DNA from: Symsagittifera roscoffensis
Taxonomy: Eukaryota > Xenacoelomorpha > Acoela > Convolutidae
Direction of reading: 5' to 3'
Length of the DNA stretch: 64,000 nt
Assembly (NCBI RefSeq): GCF_963678635.1
Contig: NC_087071.1
Coordinates: 3,921,624-3,985,623, forward strand
Of the stretch, positions 12,033-22,148 are shown piece after piece. The first letter of the stretch is position 1; each line of letters opens with the position of its first letter. The position numbers and the translations under genes are program-made. The notes under the pieces are model-generated. The model worked only from the letters and a program-made list of their open reading frames with translations. It did not search any database and had not been told where the DNA came from.

Positions 12033-13034
12033 ATGTCGGAATTGTCCATTTCGACTGAAAATTCAGCAGCAGCAGGCTCACATACTGATAATACGATGAC
12101 GCATGGTGTGACAGAGAAAGCGGCAAAAATCTCCTCGTTTTCAGAAAAAGTCAAGAACAACTTGAGAAATTTTTTTCCATTTACTATGGAAGCGGTAAGA
12201 GGCGATGAAATGGACACCCAGGAAGAGGAACTAGAGGCGGATTATGAAGAGACATCAAGACAGAGAAGTAAAGTTCGAGTTTCGACCAGCACTAAACTGC
12301 CTGGAATCAATGAGTTGACGCCACCACTAGTGACCCCATTGGTGGACCACGGGGCAGCAATGGAAAACGCCGTGATAAGGATTGTGAATAGCTTGGGCGA
12401 GCAGCGTGAACAGATGTCAATAAGATTGATTGGACTAGAAAGAGCAGTTCATGTTGAGAGAGAAAGCCTGCGGGAGAAAACTAACCGCAACAGACAAACA
12501 GACAGGAGGTCAGAAGGAGCAAAAAACCTTTAAAAGAAAGGCCCGGAACTTATCGCAAATGACATGGGAAGCTGAGAAAAGAGGGAAACGATTGAGCGGT
12601 GATCTGGAACAACTACGAAGTCAGCAAGAGCAGACTCTTGGGACTCTTGATACAAGGATAGACGAAATGTTGGAAAGAAGGCTTCAGGCTATGATGGACA
12701 AGCTGGAGCTGATCTAGGAAAAGAGGTGCACACTCAAGAGAGGCTAGCAGAAGAGCCGAGATTGAGCTTCAACGAACTTTCAAACAGAGGAAGGACCTAT
12801 GGATCCACGAGAGGAAGGGGTAACTCATCCAGCAACACCACTGGGAAAAATAGGCCGAGGGGTCCAACAAAGATGAGAGGAGGTCCTACTGGCCGCAGAC
12901 CGACTCGAACGAACAACCTATGCGATCCGCAAATGCGACTAGGAGAAGTGATTCTACAAATTAGACCCACTCGAATCAAGGAAGATCTCAGCCCTGAACA
13001 GTCCCGTGGAAACCTTCCTCACGAAGTTGTCTAG
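12033..13034 (+). pseudogene. Gypsy gag-like N-terminal region
   Basis: The blocks 12033-12533, 12451-12717 and 12726-13034 are three successive frames of a hydrophilic, charged protein. It starts MSELSISTENSAAAG and includes a predicted coiled-coil-like stretch (EQLRSQQEQTLGTLDTR, 12610-12660) and an Arg/Gly/Asn-rich segment (GRTYGSTRGRGN). Its position directly before the gag core and zinc knuckle makes it the N-terminal part of gag. Two frameshifts and a stop interrupt it. Confidence 0.55.
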
Positions 13035-13119
13035 GACCAGTGAGCGCAGCGAGAAGTCTAGAAGGGTATTGGAGAAACCGAAATGTTATAAGGAGTAATC
13101 CGACGGCTGTATAGATACC

Positions 13120-13560
13120 AGGATAGAAGTCATGAAACTACATTTTGAGGAAGAAGATTTAACAGAAAGACACGAACGCAGTGCGCTCACCAGCAACTTG
13201 GAAGGCACCGCTCTGAAATGGGTGGTGGTCAAAAAACAAAACCATGTACCACAGCCGAGAAAGTCTTCGGCATCCTGTTGATTTGCTTTGGCTCAGGGAT
13301 GCAAGGACACCAAGCGATGCTGCTCTTCGAGATACAAAAGCAACGTGAAGAGTAAACCATAGACAAGTTTTTGGCTGACTTAGGAATTATTAGAAGGCGT
13401 AGTCAACTGGATGAGTCTAATAGCAGGATGAGCCTGGCGGTATCCTCAAAATTCGTTGATGGCTTGAAGAACGACGAACTAAGGACAATGTTAGCAACAC
13501 ACTATGCACCTCTTTCAACCAATGCACCTACACCGATGGAACTGCGATAAAAATCCAAGG
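13120..13560 (+). pseudogene. Gypsy gag capsid-like core
   Basis: The frame containing NLEGTALKWV (near 13200-13225) matches the typical retrotransposon gag block in which 'L.G.A..W' precedes the fold's second half. After a frameshift near 13290 the trace resumes with QGHQAMLLFEIQKQ and DKFLADLGI, then a KFVDGLKNDELR block (13450-13485). The last is the usual 'F..GL....R' segment of Ty3-type gag. Stops occur near 13355 and 13548. It forms the capsid part of gag and is non-functional here. Confidence 0.7.
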
Positions 13561-13672
13561 AATATCTGTTGTTGAAAATTTCGATGAGATCAAGTTATTA
13601 CAAATTAATTATGGCAATTTTATCAATCGACCTGCAAACCAGTGTAACAATTAGTACAAACCTAGGGACGAC

Positions 13673-14128
13673 ATGGACACTTGTGCAAACTGCAGTTCGA
13701 CAGACTGTCATGTATCAGCATTCCCAAATTACAAGCAGGGCATGAAGGCGATAGTTTTCAGCCTCGAAGATGAAGGCGCGTCGGAAATCGATCATGAAGA
13801 TTTCATAAGAGGTGTAATTGCGAATATCGGTCCCAGGTGTTTTTTTTGCAACATGGAGAGTCATTTTAAATTAGATTGTCCACAATTTTGGGATGCTGTG
13901 GCGGACAGCAATCACCACCCAAGGCATGAAGATGCTCTATCAGGCGTCAAAGCCAGCAAGGCCCGCCTGATGAGCGAGACGGAAGCACGGAGGAAAGAAA
14001 AATCGCAGGAGCTGGCTACAAAGAAAATGCAAGCCGTGCTAGAAGAAACTAGAGAACCAGAGCCTAGAACCTCAGCTAACGACTTTAAGATAGACTTTAA
14101 AGCAGCGGCAGGAGATTCCCTGATTTGA
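13673..14128 (+). pseudogene. Gypsy gag nucleocapsid with CCHC zinc knuckle
   Basis: The open block contains CFFCNMESHFKLDC at about 13838-13879. This is a textbook CX2CX4HX4C zinc knuckle, which binds nucleic acid in retroelement nucleocapsids. Further Cys pairs (CANCSSTDC) lie near the start. A Lys/Glu-rich helix-like tail follows (SETEARRKEKSQELATKK). The knuckle is intact although the rest of the element is broken. A stop at 14126-14128 separates this block from the protease region. Confidence 0.85.
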
Positions 14129-14734
14129 GTCCAACAGGGTTTGGCAACAAGGGAGATAGAACAAAAAGTCAAGATCGAACTCAAAAACGAGAGAGCTCAA
14201 ATGCAGCTCGACGCTTTTGAAGCATCCGAGGTAGAAGAAACTAGGACACCGAGCAGTTTGAACATGAACCTGAACGTGATCTCCGGGCAAACATTCGGGA
14301 TGGTGCCTCAAGTAAGTAAGATGCAGTCAATAATCTCGTCGCAGGGCATCAGGTAATCAGGAATCTTAGTGAACCGTCGGAGGTTATCATGATGCATCTG
14401 GATATTTTTTCGGGTTATCTGAGACAAGCAGAGCCACGCACTTAAATGAGAGCTGTGCGAACCTCGTTAACAATGGGTGACCCTCAAATAAGGAAACTTC
14501 ATGAGCGCTACGCGGAAGTCTACGGACGATATCAAGTGATGTTGAAAAGTAATGGGATTAGTGCTTATACCAAGACCTACATCACAACAGACAATGACCA
14601 AAAAGGACAGAAATATTTGGTTCAAGAAAAAATGAAGGTCCGTAGAATTGGTCATGACGCCATGATGGAACAAGATCCGGTATATGTTGGATACGAAGCG
14701 GATGTGACTGCACATCTGCTTGACACCGTTGGAA

Positions 14735-15035
14735 AGTAGATCGAAGTAACGGGACATCTAGACAAAGGAGCAGTAGTCAGTGTAGATGGAGACATGGGAA
14801 AGGATGGGCTCCACAAGGGAGAACCTGATACCGACGAACTCAAATTTGGCAGCCGCTAATCGCAGAGCAATCTACGTGCCTGGGTGAACTCCAATAACAG
14901 TCCTCCTTATGGTAGGACGGAACCTCTAGATGAGTTTCCTCGTGGTGGAGAACCTGGACAAATCGGATTAAGTTATCTTGGGGCGAGACTTTGTCAGGAA
15001 ATTCGATGTGATGATGGATTTTAAACAGGCTGATA
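14735..15035 (+). pseudogene. Gypsy retropepsin (aspartic protease), catalytic triplet mutated
   Basis: The frame with GHLDKGAVVSV (about 14751-14783) corresponds to the retropepsin active-site loop, normally D(T/S)GA. Here the middle residue is Lys (GAC AAA GGA). Downstream, after frameshifts and in-frame stops, the C-terminal signature VILGRDFVRKFDVMMDF (about 14971-15022) matches the ILG.D/RDF block of Ty3/Gypsy proteases. The enzyme would cleave the gag-pol polyprotein. With the altered DTG and several stops it is dead. Confidence 0.8.
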
Positions 15036-15699
15036 AAGATTAGGAATCCAAACAAGAAGTTTGTTAAGCGACCAGTAAATTGAATCATATCTGATGAGAA
15101 AAGATACCATTTTATTTAGACAGAAAGTTTAAAATACAGCCCAGGCGGGCAATGATGGCGACTTTCAGGATGAGAATTTTATACCATTTTAAATACAGTC
15201 AGCAGATTTGCTTGGTACCCAACCCAAGCGGTCAAATTTTAGTGGTTTTAGGTCGGAGATTTTCCGTCACGCGAAATGGACTGTGTGCGAGTGTATTGTT
15301 GAATATACTGGACACAAAGATTTTAATCCAGCGTGGAAGGAAACTTGGCTACGCTTTACCAATGAGGGCGGACTATCGAGAAACGCCAAACCTGAAAAGG
15401 CATCGAGTAAAAAACTGTCCAACTCATGCAAATAAAGATCTGATTTTAAAAAGGATTAAAGAATTGAAATCGTTAAATAAAATATTTTCAATGAGACCTG
15501 AAACAGATGACGCTTGTCGAGGTGCTCGAACGTTCCAAAACGCCCCTCGTCAAATAAACTGGATTCTGACAAACCAGTTTTGCCAAAGATAGAGCATTTG
15601 AGAGGTAAGATATGTGAAGGAGAGTTTGAGTTGCTAGGGGCAGTTTTAAATCGGAACGCGGCCATTTTTTCATAACATAAAGCGGTTATTGGTTGTTGT

Positions 15700-16545
15700 A
15701 TTTTCGTGGACCTTAAAATTGAACTGGAAGAAGGCGCCGTTCCCCACAGGGAGGGAGCAAGGCGCATTACACCTCGTAAATCGAAGGCGAGCCGAGCGGA
15801 AAAAGAAATGCTGCTCGAATACGATATGATAAAACCCTCAAAGTCACCTTGGGTTTGTGGGATTCTCATTGTTAAAAAGAAAAGGAGACAGCTAAGATTC
15901 TGTTGCGACTTTCGCTACCTGAACGCGGTGACCATAAAGGACGCTTACCCAATGCCACGTATAGACGAAAACCTCTCGAAACTTGGCGATGCCTTTTTTT
16001 TTCACTACACTGGATCTGGGTTCTGCCTTCTGGCAGTTTCCTCTGCAAAATTAGGACAGACAAAAGACTGGTTTTGCATTTGAGTTGGGCCTTTTCAGTG
16101 GAAGAGGATGCCTTTCGGCCTGTGCAATACGACGGAGACCTTTGAAAGACTGATGATTCAGGCTTTGGCCAGCATAACGAAGAAGTTTGGGAATCTCGTG
16201 ACGTGTTACGTGGTTGACGTAGTGATAGCGACATCCATCCTGACAGACCACATTGACAGACTCAATGAGGTCTTTGACTGCATGAAGAAAGCTGGCTTGA
16301 AATTCAAACCGTCGAAATGTGAGATCAACAAAGTACCAGGGAAGAATAGGAGACAGGCATGGCTTGAGGCCGGATCCGGATGCTGCGGAAGCCATGTTAA
16401 CATGGAACGTCCCCAGGACGGACACACAATAGATGAGCTTCCTAGAATTTGCGAATTAATGTCGGTAGTTCATAAAAGGATACGCAGACAAAGTTTATCC
16501 GATGCAGCAACTGATGCGCAAAAGAGGGAAGAAGTTTGATTGGAA
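15700..16545 (+). pseudogene. Gypsy reverse transcriptase, YVDD mutated to YVVD
   Basis: The block 15706-16083 carries EMLLEYDMIKPSKSPWVCG, the LRFCCDFRYLNAVTIKDAYP motif and PRIDENLSKLGDA, the fingers and palm of Ty3/Gypsy RT. A frameshift inside the 'F.T.LDL.SGF' region (about 16000) destroys the first catalytic aspartate block. The block 16108-16539 resumes with MPFGLCNTTETFERLM and the catalytic box CYVVDVVIAT (about 16204-16233), where the family has YVDD. A DHIDRLNEVFDCMKKAGLK thumb helix follows. The next part (GFANYY equivalent) is scrambled. Non-functional. Confidence 0.92.
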
Positions 16546-16549
16546 TGAA

Positions 16550-16940
16550 AGAGTTCAGGAAGCCTTCGAGAACATAAAGCGGGAACTCTGCGAAGCGCCA
16601 GTGCTAGGCCTGCCCACATAGAAGCTCATGTACGTTCTCGACACTAATACTTCAGAAGTAATCATTTCACGAATACTGCATCAGGAACAGGTATGGAATG
16701 GGAGAACAGTTCTTCGTCCCCTTGCATATGGCAATACAGTGTTCATATTCGGTCGCGCATACTTGAGGAGTGCTCCCTTTAAGATACGTGTGGATAAACG
16801 AGCCATATCCTGGTTGAAGACGTACTCGATGGACCAGAGTTATATTGTTCGTTGGATAGTCAGGGTGTATGGCTACCACATGATAATCGAGCACAGGATG
16901 CGTGATAAGCACCAGAAAGCTGACAACTTTTAGAATGCAA
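16550..16940 (+). pseudogene. Gypsy RNase H-like domain remnant
   Basis: The trace resumes near 16560 with a frame reading into KRELCEAPVLGLP, then the open block 16628-16933 (MYVLDTNTSEVIISRILHQEQ, followed by RPLAYGNTVF). In Ty3/Gypsy elements 'P.....Y.L.TDAS..A....L.Q' opens RNase H; here the catalytic Asp position reads Asn (LDTNTS). A later segment (FKIRVDKRAISWLKTYSMD, 16780-16835) is the usual 'DN.AL.WL' block, with Asn replaced by Lys. The centre of the domain is deleted. Confidence 0.8.
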
Positions 16941-17749
16941 GAAACTGAATTTGCAAGAAAACTGAATTCTATGAAAGATTGGAGCAATAGCAGGTCAATC
17001 AGGTGGAAATCACGGAAAGACTCTCGTTTTTAGATCAGAGACTTACGAAGCACATCCCTTGACGAGAAAGTTGGACAATTCAGGACATCCATTTGCAGAA
17101 AACCATGATTTACCAGCAGAAAAAGCGGTAGAAATTAACATCTTATCCAAAAGGGACACGATGCGCTCGGATTGTTGCAACGTTCAAAACGTGTTCAACA
17201 GAAACCCTCCCGTATGAACATAAACAGCCTCTCATTGCTGGATAAAACTGTGTAGGTCACACCAGAAGTGATGCGGATGCTAAGCGGACTGCTGGAGAGA
17301 GAAGTGACTTGAGATTACCCTGAATGGACAGCAGCCATAGCATCACTGACAGTCAGTGAGAGGGTACGGATTAAACCATCAAGAGGATAGCACAAAGAGA
17401 ACGAAAGGGATTGTAGGACAGTAGTTCAGCAATTAGCATCCTCGATTCCTCAAAGCGTTTTGATGAGAACATCAGACAATGAAAGAAACAGGAGATCGGG
17501 ACTCAGATGAAGACTGCCACCTTTGAGGATCCAGATAAAGAATTGAAAGAAGTCGAATAGAAAAACCCGGATTAAGAGAATTTTTCCGGGGAGTCGGTCT
17601 TGAAAAAAGTGGATATATAGATGGACAGAGCAGGCAGTCATAGTATTTTCCGGGGAGTTAAGATGGATGAGTAGATCGTGCATATCAGAATCTGCCGTGG
17701 AGACATGTTCCACGACAGACTCATCTGTCGATAACACTTCGAGGAAATA

Positions 17750-18200
17750 AGAGATTGACGCATACTCGAGCATGGGATCAGAACTATCAAAGTTGGCGAT
17801 CCACACAATGCTGGTGGAGACTCGAGCAAGAAGTGTATCAAGACCTTGATGGTGATCGCTACCTGTTCCCGATTGAGAAAGTGTTTGATAACGCAGCAGA
17901 TGACCTGGAGTTGATAGCGGTGTCAAAACGTCCAATGAGCCTTTTACCGCAGAAGGAAGCAGTCAGTCAGTCCACAACCATTCAAACAAAAGCCAGAGCC
18001 ACTGGCAATGATTTGGTGTGTTAAGATTGAAGTTGACACGCATCAGCCCAATGAGCTAAGCAGTCAATTGAGGGTCATGAAGACATACTTGAGGGCGAGA
18101 TATAGACTCCCGGACTTACTAAGAGCGCAAAGAATTGACCGCACGACAAGTAGCTTAAAAAGGTGAATCAAAAATGGGGCACCAGACAAAGGAGACCTGG
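17750..18200 (+). pseudogene. Gypsy pol linker between RNase H and integrase
   Basis: This is a partly open region (17755-18024). Its frames contain an acidic segment (NAADDLELIAVSKRP) and then, after a stop, a basic segment ahead of the integrase zinc-binding domain. It has no catalytic motif. Its colinearity with the flanking domains argues that it is the polyprotein linker. The stretch 16960-17750 holds no convincing open frame, only short pol-like fragments. Confidence 0.45.
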
Positions 18201-18960
18201 AAGAGGATAGTTACGGAATTTTGAGACAATACTATATGCAGAAAAAGGGAAGGCTATATCTGAGCAAAGATGAGATCGTTGCTTGCAAAAGGAGAAAGGA
18301 GGACAAGATCCAGAACAAATACAACGCGATAAGGTTGCCGCAACTCTATCAAACAGAACTGTTATTCAGGTCTCATTCTCAGATGGGCCACCAAGGAATC
18401 AATTAAGTATACCAGAGGATGATGAAACGCTTAGAACGGCCTGCAATGAAGAAGTCATGCGAGAAGTGGTTGCCAACCATGTCATGCCAACAGGTGAAAG
18501 ATCGTAGAAAATTGCGATTTCCATTACAGTCGATCGAGTCATCCGAGTTGAAACGCTTTGAATGGCCTGGGATGAAGAGGCATGGGAGAAGTGGGTGACA
18601 GCATGTCTGTCATGCTAACAGGTGAAAGATTCTAGGAAATTGCGATTTCCATTACAGTCGATTGAGTCATTCGAGTTCCATGATGTGGTACAGATCGATC
18701 ACCTGAAGATATGTGTAACAGACAGTCGCTACAATCAGGTTCTAGTGATGATAAATCACTTCACGGAGTATGCAGAGGCCGATACTGCCTGTTTGTGCTC
18801 TCGGAAGCAGAGTAAAACGAGTAACAAATTTTGCAGCAGATCAGTGCCAACAAGATCGGAGTTATTTAGCGAACTGCTATAAGACTTGGACGCCCGGTTT
18901 GAAACGCGCCAAATCTTGTCGGGTTTCTTCGGATTAAGACTGGGAAGTGTGGACGTGCCC
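18200..18960 (+). pseudogene. Gypsy integrase, truncated and internally duplicated
   Basis: The block 18221-18406 contains the N-terminal zinc-binding region (LPQLYQTELLFRSHSQMGHQGI, with the HX4H pair). The following Cys pair is damaged. The block 18622-18882 holds FEFHDVVQIDHLKIC, containing the first catalytic Asp of the DDE core, then a short stretch of core sequence. The second Asp and Glu are missing. A 126-bp tandem duplication (18424-18549 and 18550-18677) repeats the end of the zinc-binding domain. Integrase would insert the element's cDNA, but this copy cannot. Confidence 0.85.
18424..18677 (+). repeat. 126-bp tandem duplication inside the integrase remnant
   Basis: The unit starts GAAACGCTT(A/T)GAA and ends TCATCCGAGTT/TCATTCGAGTT. 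Copy 1 is 18424-18549 and copy 2 is 18550-18677. The copies share the 21-base block AATTGCGATTTCCATTACAG plus the T that follows, and the AACAGGTGAAAGAT block. They differ by scattered substitutions, so the duplication is not brand new. Confidence 0.9.
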
Positions 18961-18984
18961 ATCGAGACTCAAAAATGAATTTTG

Positions 18985-19470
18985 GAGTTTTGAAGGCTAA
19001 CCGGGACTACGTAACCTTTTTCTAAACCATCACGGATTTCCGAAGTGCATTAATTTTTCAGGTTCAAAAATATTCCTACACGCGTTTCATGAAATTAAAG
19101 TGGACCAACGATTTGAAAAACTTTACTAGAAAAAATTTTTTGGCTTCAGTGCAGTCGTTCCTGGCAATGTATTGGTTTTCATCACAAAATATGGTAGAAT
19201 CACGAAGTCTTTGAACAGGTTTATCAGCTGCGGAGTGAGATAAGCTTGCCTAAACGTCCCATACGGTTTGTAGCTCGTACCACTTCTTCTTTCTGTCGGC
19301 AAGTCCTACATCTTCATCTTGGCACTTAAATAGGATGGCTCGAATACCAATTGACGAAGGAAGCGAAGCAGTGAGGACCCACCCAATAAGCGTACGGACA
19401 GCCGCAAAATATTCTGATTTTGCCGTTGAAAGTATTTGAGAGTTTGATTGCATGAAAAGCATCCCATCTT
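18985..19470 (-). pseudogene. BEL/Pao protease end and start of reverse transcriptase
   Basis: The - strand frames give GWVLTASLPSSIGIRAILFK and GLADRKKKWYELQTVWDV (about 19250-19385), matching the BEL 'GW...G' and 'L...v..fW.lE..G' blocks at the protease-RT junction. Further on, EIRDGLEKGYVVPVSLQN (about 18985-19040) matches the RT N-terminal 'I..gi..GYv..v' helix. The RT palm is absent. Confidence 0.7.
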
Positions 19471-19639
19471 GAAATCATCTCAAATTCGGCTTAGTTCTAG
19501 AGAATAGGTTTAACTGGCTGGAAAGCCGGACGTTTATCTTGCACAATAGGGACGTCTATGGTTTCGTAACCAACACCAAATTTTCTCTGACAAAATGCGT
19601 AGCGTTTAACGTGTATCATATTTATCCATTTTAGCAGAC

Positions 19640-19820
19640 ACGTTCATTTTGACCTGCTGAGAAGGAACGGACTCCGTAGAAAGAAAGCCGCTCGCCAGAT
19701 TATCTAGTTTTTGACCAGTTAAATGAGAATATTGTGAGAGCTTTGCCGAGATTCATGAGTGGGTACAACTAGAATCAGACATTACGAGAGCAGTTGTCCA
19801 GTCTTTGCTTGAATCTATAT
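19640..19820 (-). pseudogene. BEL/Pao aspartic protease remnant
   Basis: The - strand frame reads DWTTALVMSDSSCTHSWISAK (about 19745-19805), then SGFLSTESVPSQQVKMNVSA. This corresponds to the BEL/Pao protease segment 'L.D..S..SWIS..L' and the following strand. A TGA sits between THS and ISAK. It processes the gag-pol polyprotein in live elements. Confidence 0.65.
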
Positions 19821-19984
19821 CCAATTGAAGCATGAAGAGATTTCCGTGCTTTTTTGCAGGACCTCCGAGAGGCAGCATCGGATGACACAGTTTGCGGCTT
19901 GTTTCGATTCGGCTGGGGCTATGTTGATTGAATTGGAATGGCTTTTACTCTTTCTAGTGTTATCCTTTTTTTTCGGCTAACTGC

Positions 19985-20290
19985 ATTTAGGGCATTTCCA
20001 AAACCTGTGACCCAGTGGCAAGAAAGCAAAAGATAGCGTGATCTGAGCAGCGAATCGAGCATTTTTAGTTGAAGTCTTTGCTTAAAACACTGCGCAACTC
20101 CACAATGAATGTTTACTCTTACACAGGAGGCGCGATGCGTAGAATGGTTTCTCATGTTTTGAAGCAAAAGCAAAAACTTTCGTGGCTCGTCTTAGGAAAC
20201 CAGAATTGAAGTCTTTTAGGGTTCTGATTTGTTCAGAAATACACAAAAAAACCATGTGCATCAGCCTTGTTGCTGAGCCAGTCATTAGCT
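19985..20290 (-). pseudogene. BEL/Pao gag zinc-finger region, cysteines partly lost
   Basis: The - strand frame gives LLCKSKHSLWSC (about 20098-20133) and, about 25 codons on, LPLGHRFWKCPKC (about 19985-20023). BEL/Pao gag normally has C..C...H....C followed by CF.CL..GH....C. Here the first Cys of the first finger reads Arg (CGC), and the second finger's leading Cys residues are substituted. A stop lies between them. The upstream part (FLRRATKVFAFASKHEKPFYAS) is in frame with normal spacing. Confidence 0.65.
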
Positions 20291-20330
20291 TTCAACACTG
20301 TTGGCTGTCTCCAACATCTCTTTACAGAGT

Positions 20331-20391
20331 GGAGAGACCACGAGTCTTTCAGTCAGCGGAGAGAGAGACCACGAGTCTTTCAAGTCGTGTT
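20331..20391 (+). repeat. Short tandem duplication
   Basis: AGAGACCACGAGTCTTTCA occurs twice, about 30 bases apart, within the BEL/Pao remnant. Confidence 0.8.
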
Positions 20392-20516
20392 CGTAGCCAA
20401 GCGATTTCAAACCAGCGGCAAGATTGATATGAGCAAAGCAACTATCTCAATTCTTTTTGAGCGGGTAAAACTAAGAAACTTTCTCTTGACGAGCTTCAAA
20501 ATCGTGTATTGTTGTC

Positions 20517-20885
20517 CTAACTTCTTCTCCAGAGTTTTCGAAGCCTTTTTGTAGAACATTCCATTGCATCAAGTTTGGCAATTGTGTTTTTTGTTTGGCC
20601 TGAAACGAAGGATTTTAGATGTTTCAGTTTGTTGTCCCCCTTCATTGCCTTTGAATCGATTGCGTTCCTGAACTGGACAAACCAATCTGACCATTGCAAT
20701 TGATTTTTGTCGAAAGAAAACTTTTTCCACTAAAGCAATGGACGCTTCTGGCTTACCGTCAAGGTTTCAACTAGGTTTCGATTAGTGATTGGTTTCCTGC
20801 CTGGAGGCTTGGTTGGCGGGGCTTGTTTATACTTACACACCTGAGGCGCTATCAACGGTTTTGAATCGCTAGTGGCGTGTTTAGC
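20517..20885 (-). pseudogene. BEL/Pao gag core (DUF1759-like)
   Basis: In the - strand frame the sequence reads PLIAPQVCKYKQAPPTKPPG, then KFSFDKNQLQWSDWFVQFRN, and then LKSFVSGQTKNTIAKLDAM. 'F.G....W..W...F...I' followed by 'KL..L...V.G.A...I' is the diagnostic pattern of BEL/Pao gag. One stop interrupts the frame before WKKF. Confidence 0.8.
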
Positions 20886-21629
20886 ATTGTGATTATCGAA
20901 ATAAAAAAATTTTTCTACGCAAGAGAACGGACCAAAAATCGATGATTGCGGGGAAAATTGGATTGAGTGGAGAAGACTGTTGACGTTTTATTAGGAACAG
21001 CGTTTGAGATTGAAAATTGCTAGAAACCAAAATTTGCAGATTTAATAGGGATTGAGGGTTGTTGAGCGATTACCATTGAGCCATTAGGCTGATTTGAGTC
21101 GAAGCTACTCTGCATAAATTAATTGAAGCTGCATATACTGGTCACACGTAGCTGTACATGCGGCTCGTACGTACCATTCACAATAGTTTTGACAAGGATA
21201 CCCTTGTATATGACGTATGAGGGACGACAACACTCTGGAAGCTTATATAATTGTTTTCAAAAAAAAGGTTGGTATTTTTCATCCATTGACAGAAAGGAAT
21301 TTTGGAAAGTTAGGGCAAAAGCAACAAGGAAACTTGCAACCAAAGTAACCCAATACTTTATAAAAAAACACTTGAAACTTTTTGAAATTTTTTTCAAAAC
21401 TTTGGCTCGCAAAAGTTTTTTTTGTAAGAATTATATAGACAGAGATAACTTTTCTGTGTTTTTTTTCTGTGATGGAAAGCTGCTGGCAGTAGTTTGCGAG
21501 AAACACAAAATATTTTGACACACCCATCACTTGTTGAAGCAATAAAAAAAAACATTTTAGTTCAATTTGAATGTCTTAACTGACCTGCAACAAGTTAAAG
21601 GTTACTAAAAGAAAGTATCCAGCTTTTTC

Positions 21630-21862
21630 AATGACATGTTAAGAGTTGTTGCTGTTTCTGAGCATGCTCTCAACAAATTTTTTGCCGAAGATCAATGCAA
21701 GTTTTCAAAGAAAACTACTGAAGTAAATTGCATCTACTTCAGTACATTTTATAGCAATTTACTTCAGTGGTTTTCTTTGAAACCTTGCTCTGAACTTTGT
21801 CGAAAAATTTGTTGGGAGCATACTCAGAACAAAAAACAACTCAAAACATTTCATTTAAAAAA
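21630..21862. repeat. Long fold-back inverted repeat
   Basis: The left arm (about 21630-21732) and right arm (about 21752-21862) are reverse complements at roughly 85-90% over the inner ~80 bases, with a loop of about 20 bases. Matching blocks are CTACTGAAGTAAATTGC with GCAATTTACTTCAGTGG, and CTCAACAAATTTTTTGCC with CGAAAAATTTGTTGGGAG. The fold-back is weaker outward. It could be a fold-back transposon or two inverted copies of one element. Confidence 0.85.
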
Positions 21863-21962
21863 AACGTGATAAGTTGTGATGAGTATTTCAAAATAACTGA
21901 CACTTGAACCAGCGGCATTGGCTGTACCAATTCCTGAGGTGCCAATTGAGTATTCGGTTTCT

Positions 21963-22148
21963 CTAACTACTATTTCCGTCTTCTTCCGTTTGGTTGTCCT
22001 GAAATGTCATCGCCAATTTGGAACTCTTCTGAAGAAGTTCATTGATTTGAGATGCATCTTTTGGATATTTAATTTTATTGATAAATTCTGTGGTCAGCAA
22101 TTGACGGCTTTCCACGACAACCGCATCAAAATCAAGTTGAATCTTCAT
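21963..22148 (-). other. Possible 5' gag fragment of the BEL/Pao element
   Basis: The - strand open block (LDFDAVVVESRQLLTTEFIN ...) is hydrophilic and helical-looking, like the N-terminal region of BEL/Pao gag. It lies upstream of the gag core in the same orientation, about 1.1 kb away, with the fold-back repeat in between. No diagnostic motif supports it, so this is position-based inference. Confidence 0.25.

Larger units (their letters stand above)
12033..18960 (+). mobile_element. Ty3/Gypsy LTR retrotransposon, decayed
   Basis: In order: gag-like charged N-terminus (12033-13034), gag core (about 13130-13560), CCHC zinc knuckle (about 13835-13880), retropepsin (about 14735-15030), reverse transcriptase (15706-16430), RNase H-like region (about 16550-16935), a linker (about 17750-18200) and integrase (about 18200-18900). 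The order protease-RT-RNase H-integrase defines Ty3/Gypsy. The element carries many in-frame stops, frameshifts and substitutions in catalytic residues, so it is immobile. Integrase breaks off after the first catalytic aspartate, near the boundary with the opposite-strand BEL/Pao remnant. No LTRs were identified. Confidence 0.85.
18985..20885 (-). mobile_element. BEL/Pao LTR retrotransposon remnant
   Basis: Read on the - strand, the order is gag (20885 to 20517), zinc-finger region (about 20290 to 19985), aspartic protease (about 19820 to 19640) and the start of reverse transcriptase (about 19450 to 18985). This matches BEL/Pao. Stops and frameshifts break every part. The pol end adjoins the + strand Gypsy remnant at about 18.98 kb. 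No LTRs were seen. Confidence 0.75.

Noticed and set aside
13490-13560. Separate gene between gag core and zinc knuckle
   Set aside because: The frame is colinear with retroelement gag and only appears separate because of stop codons.
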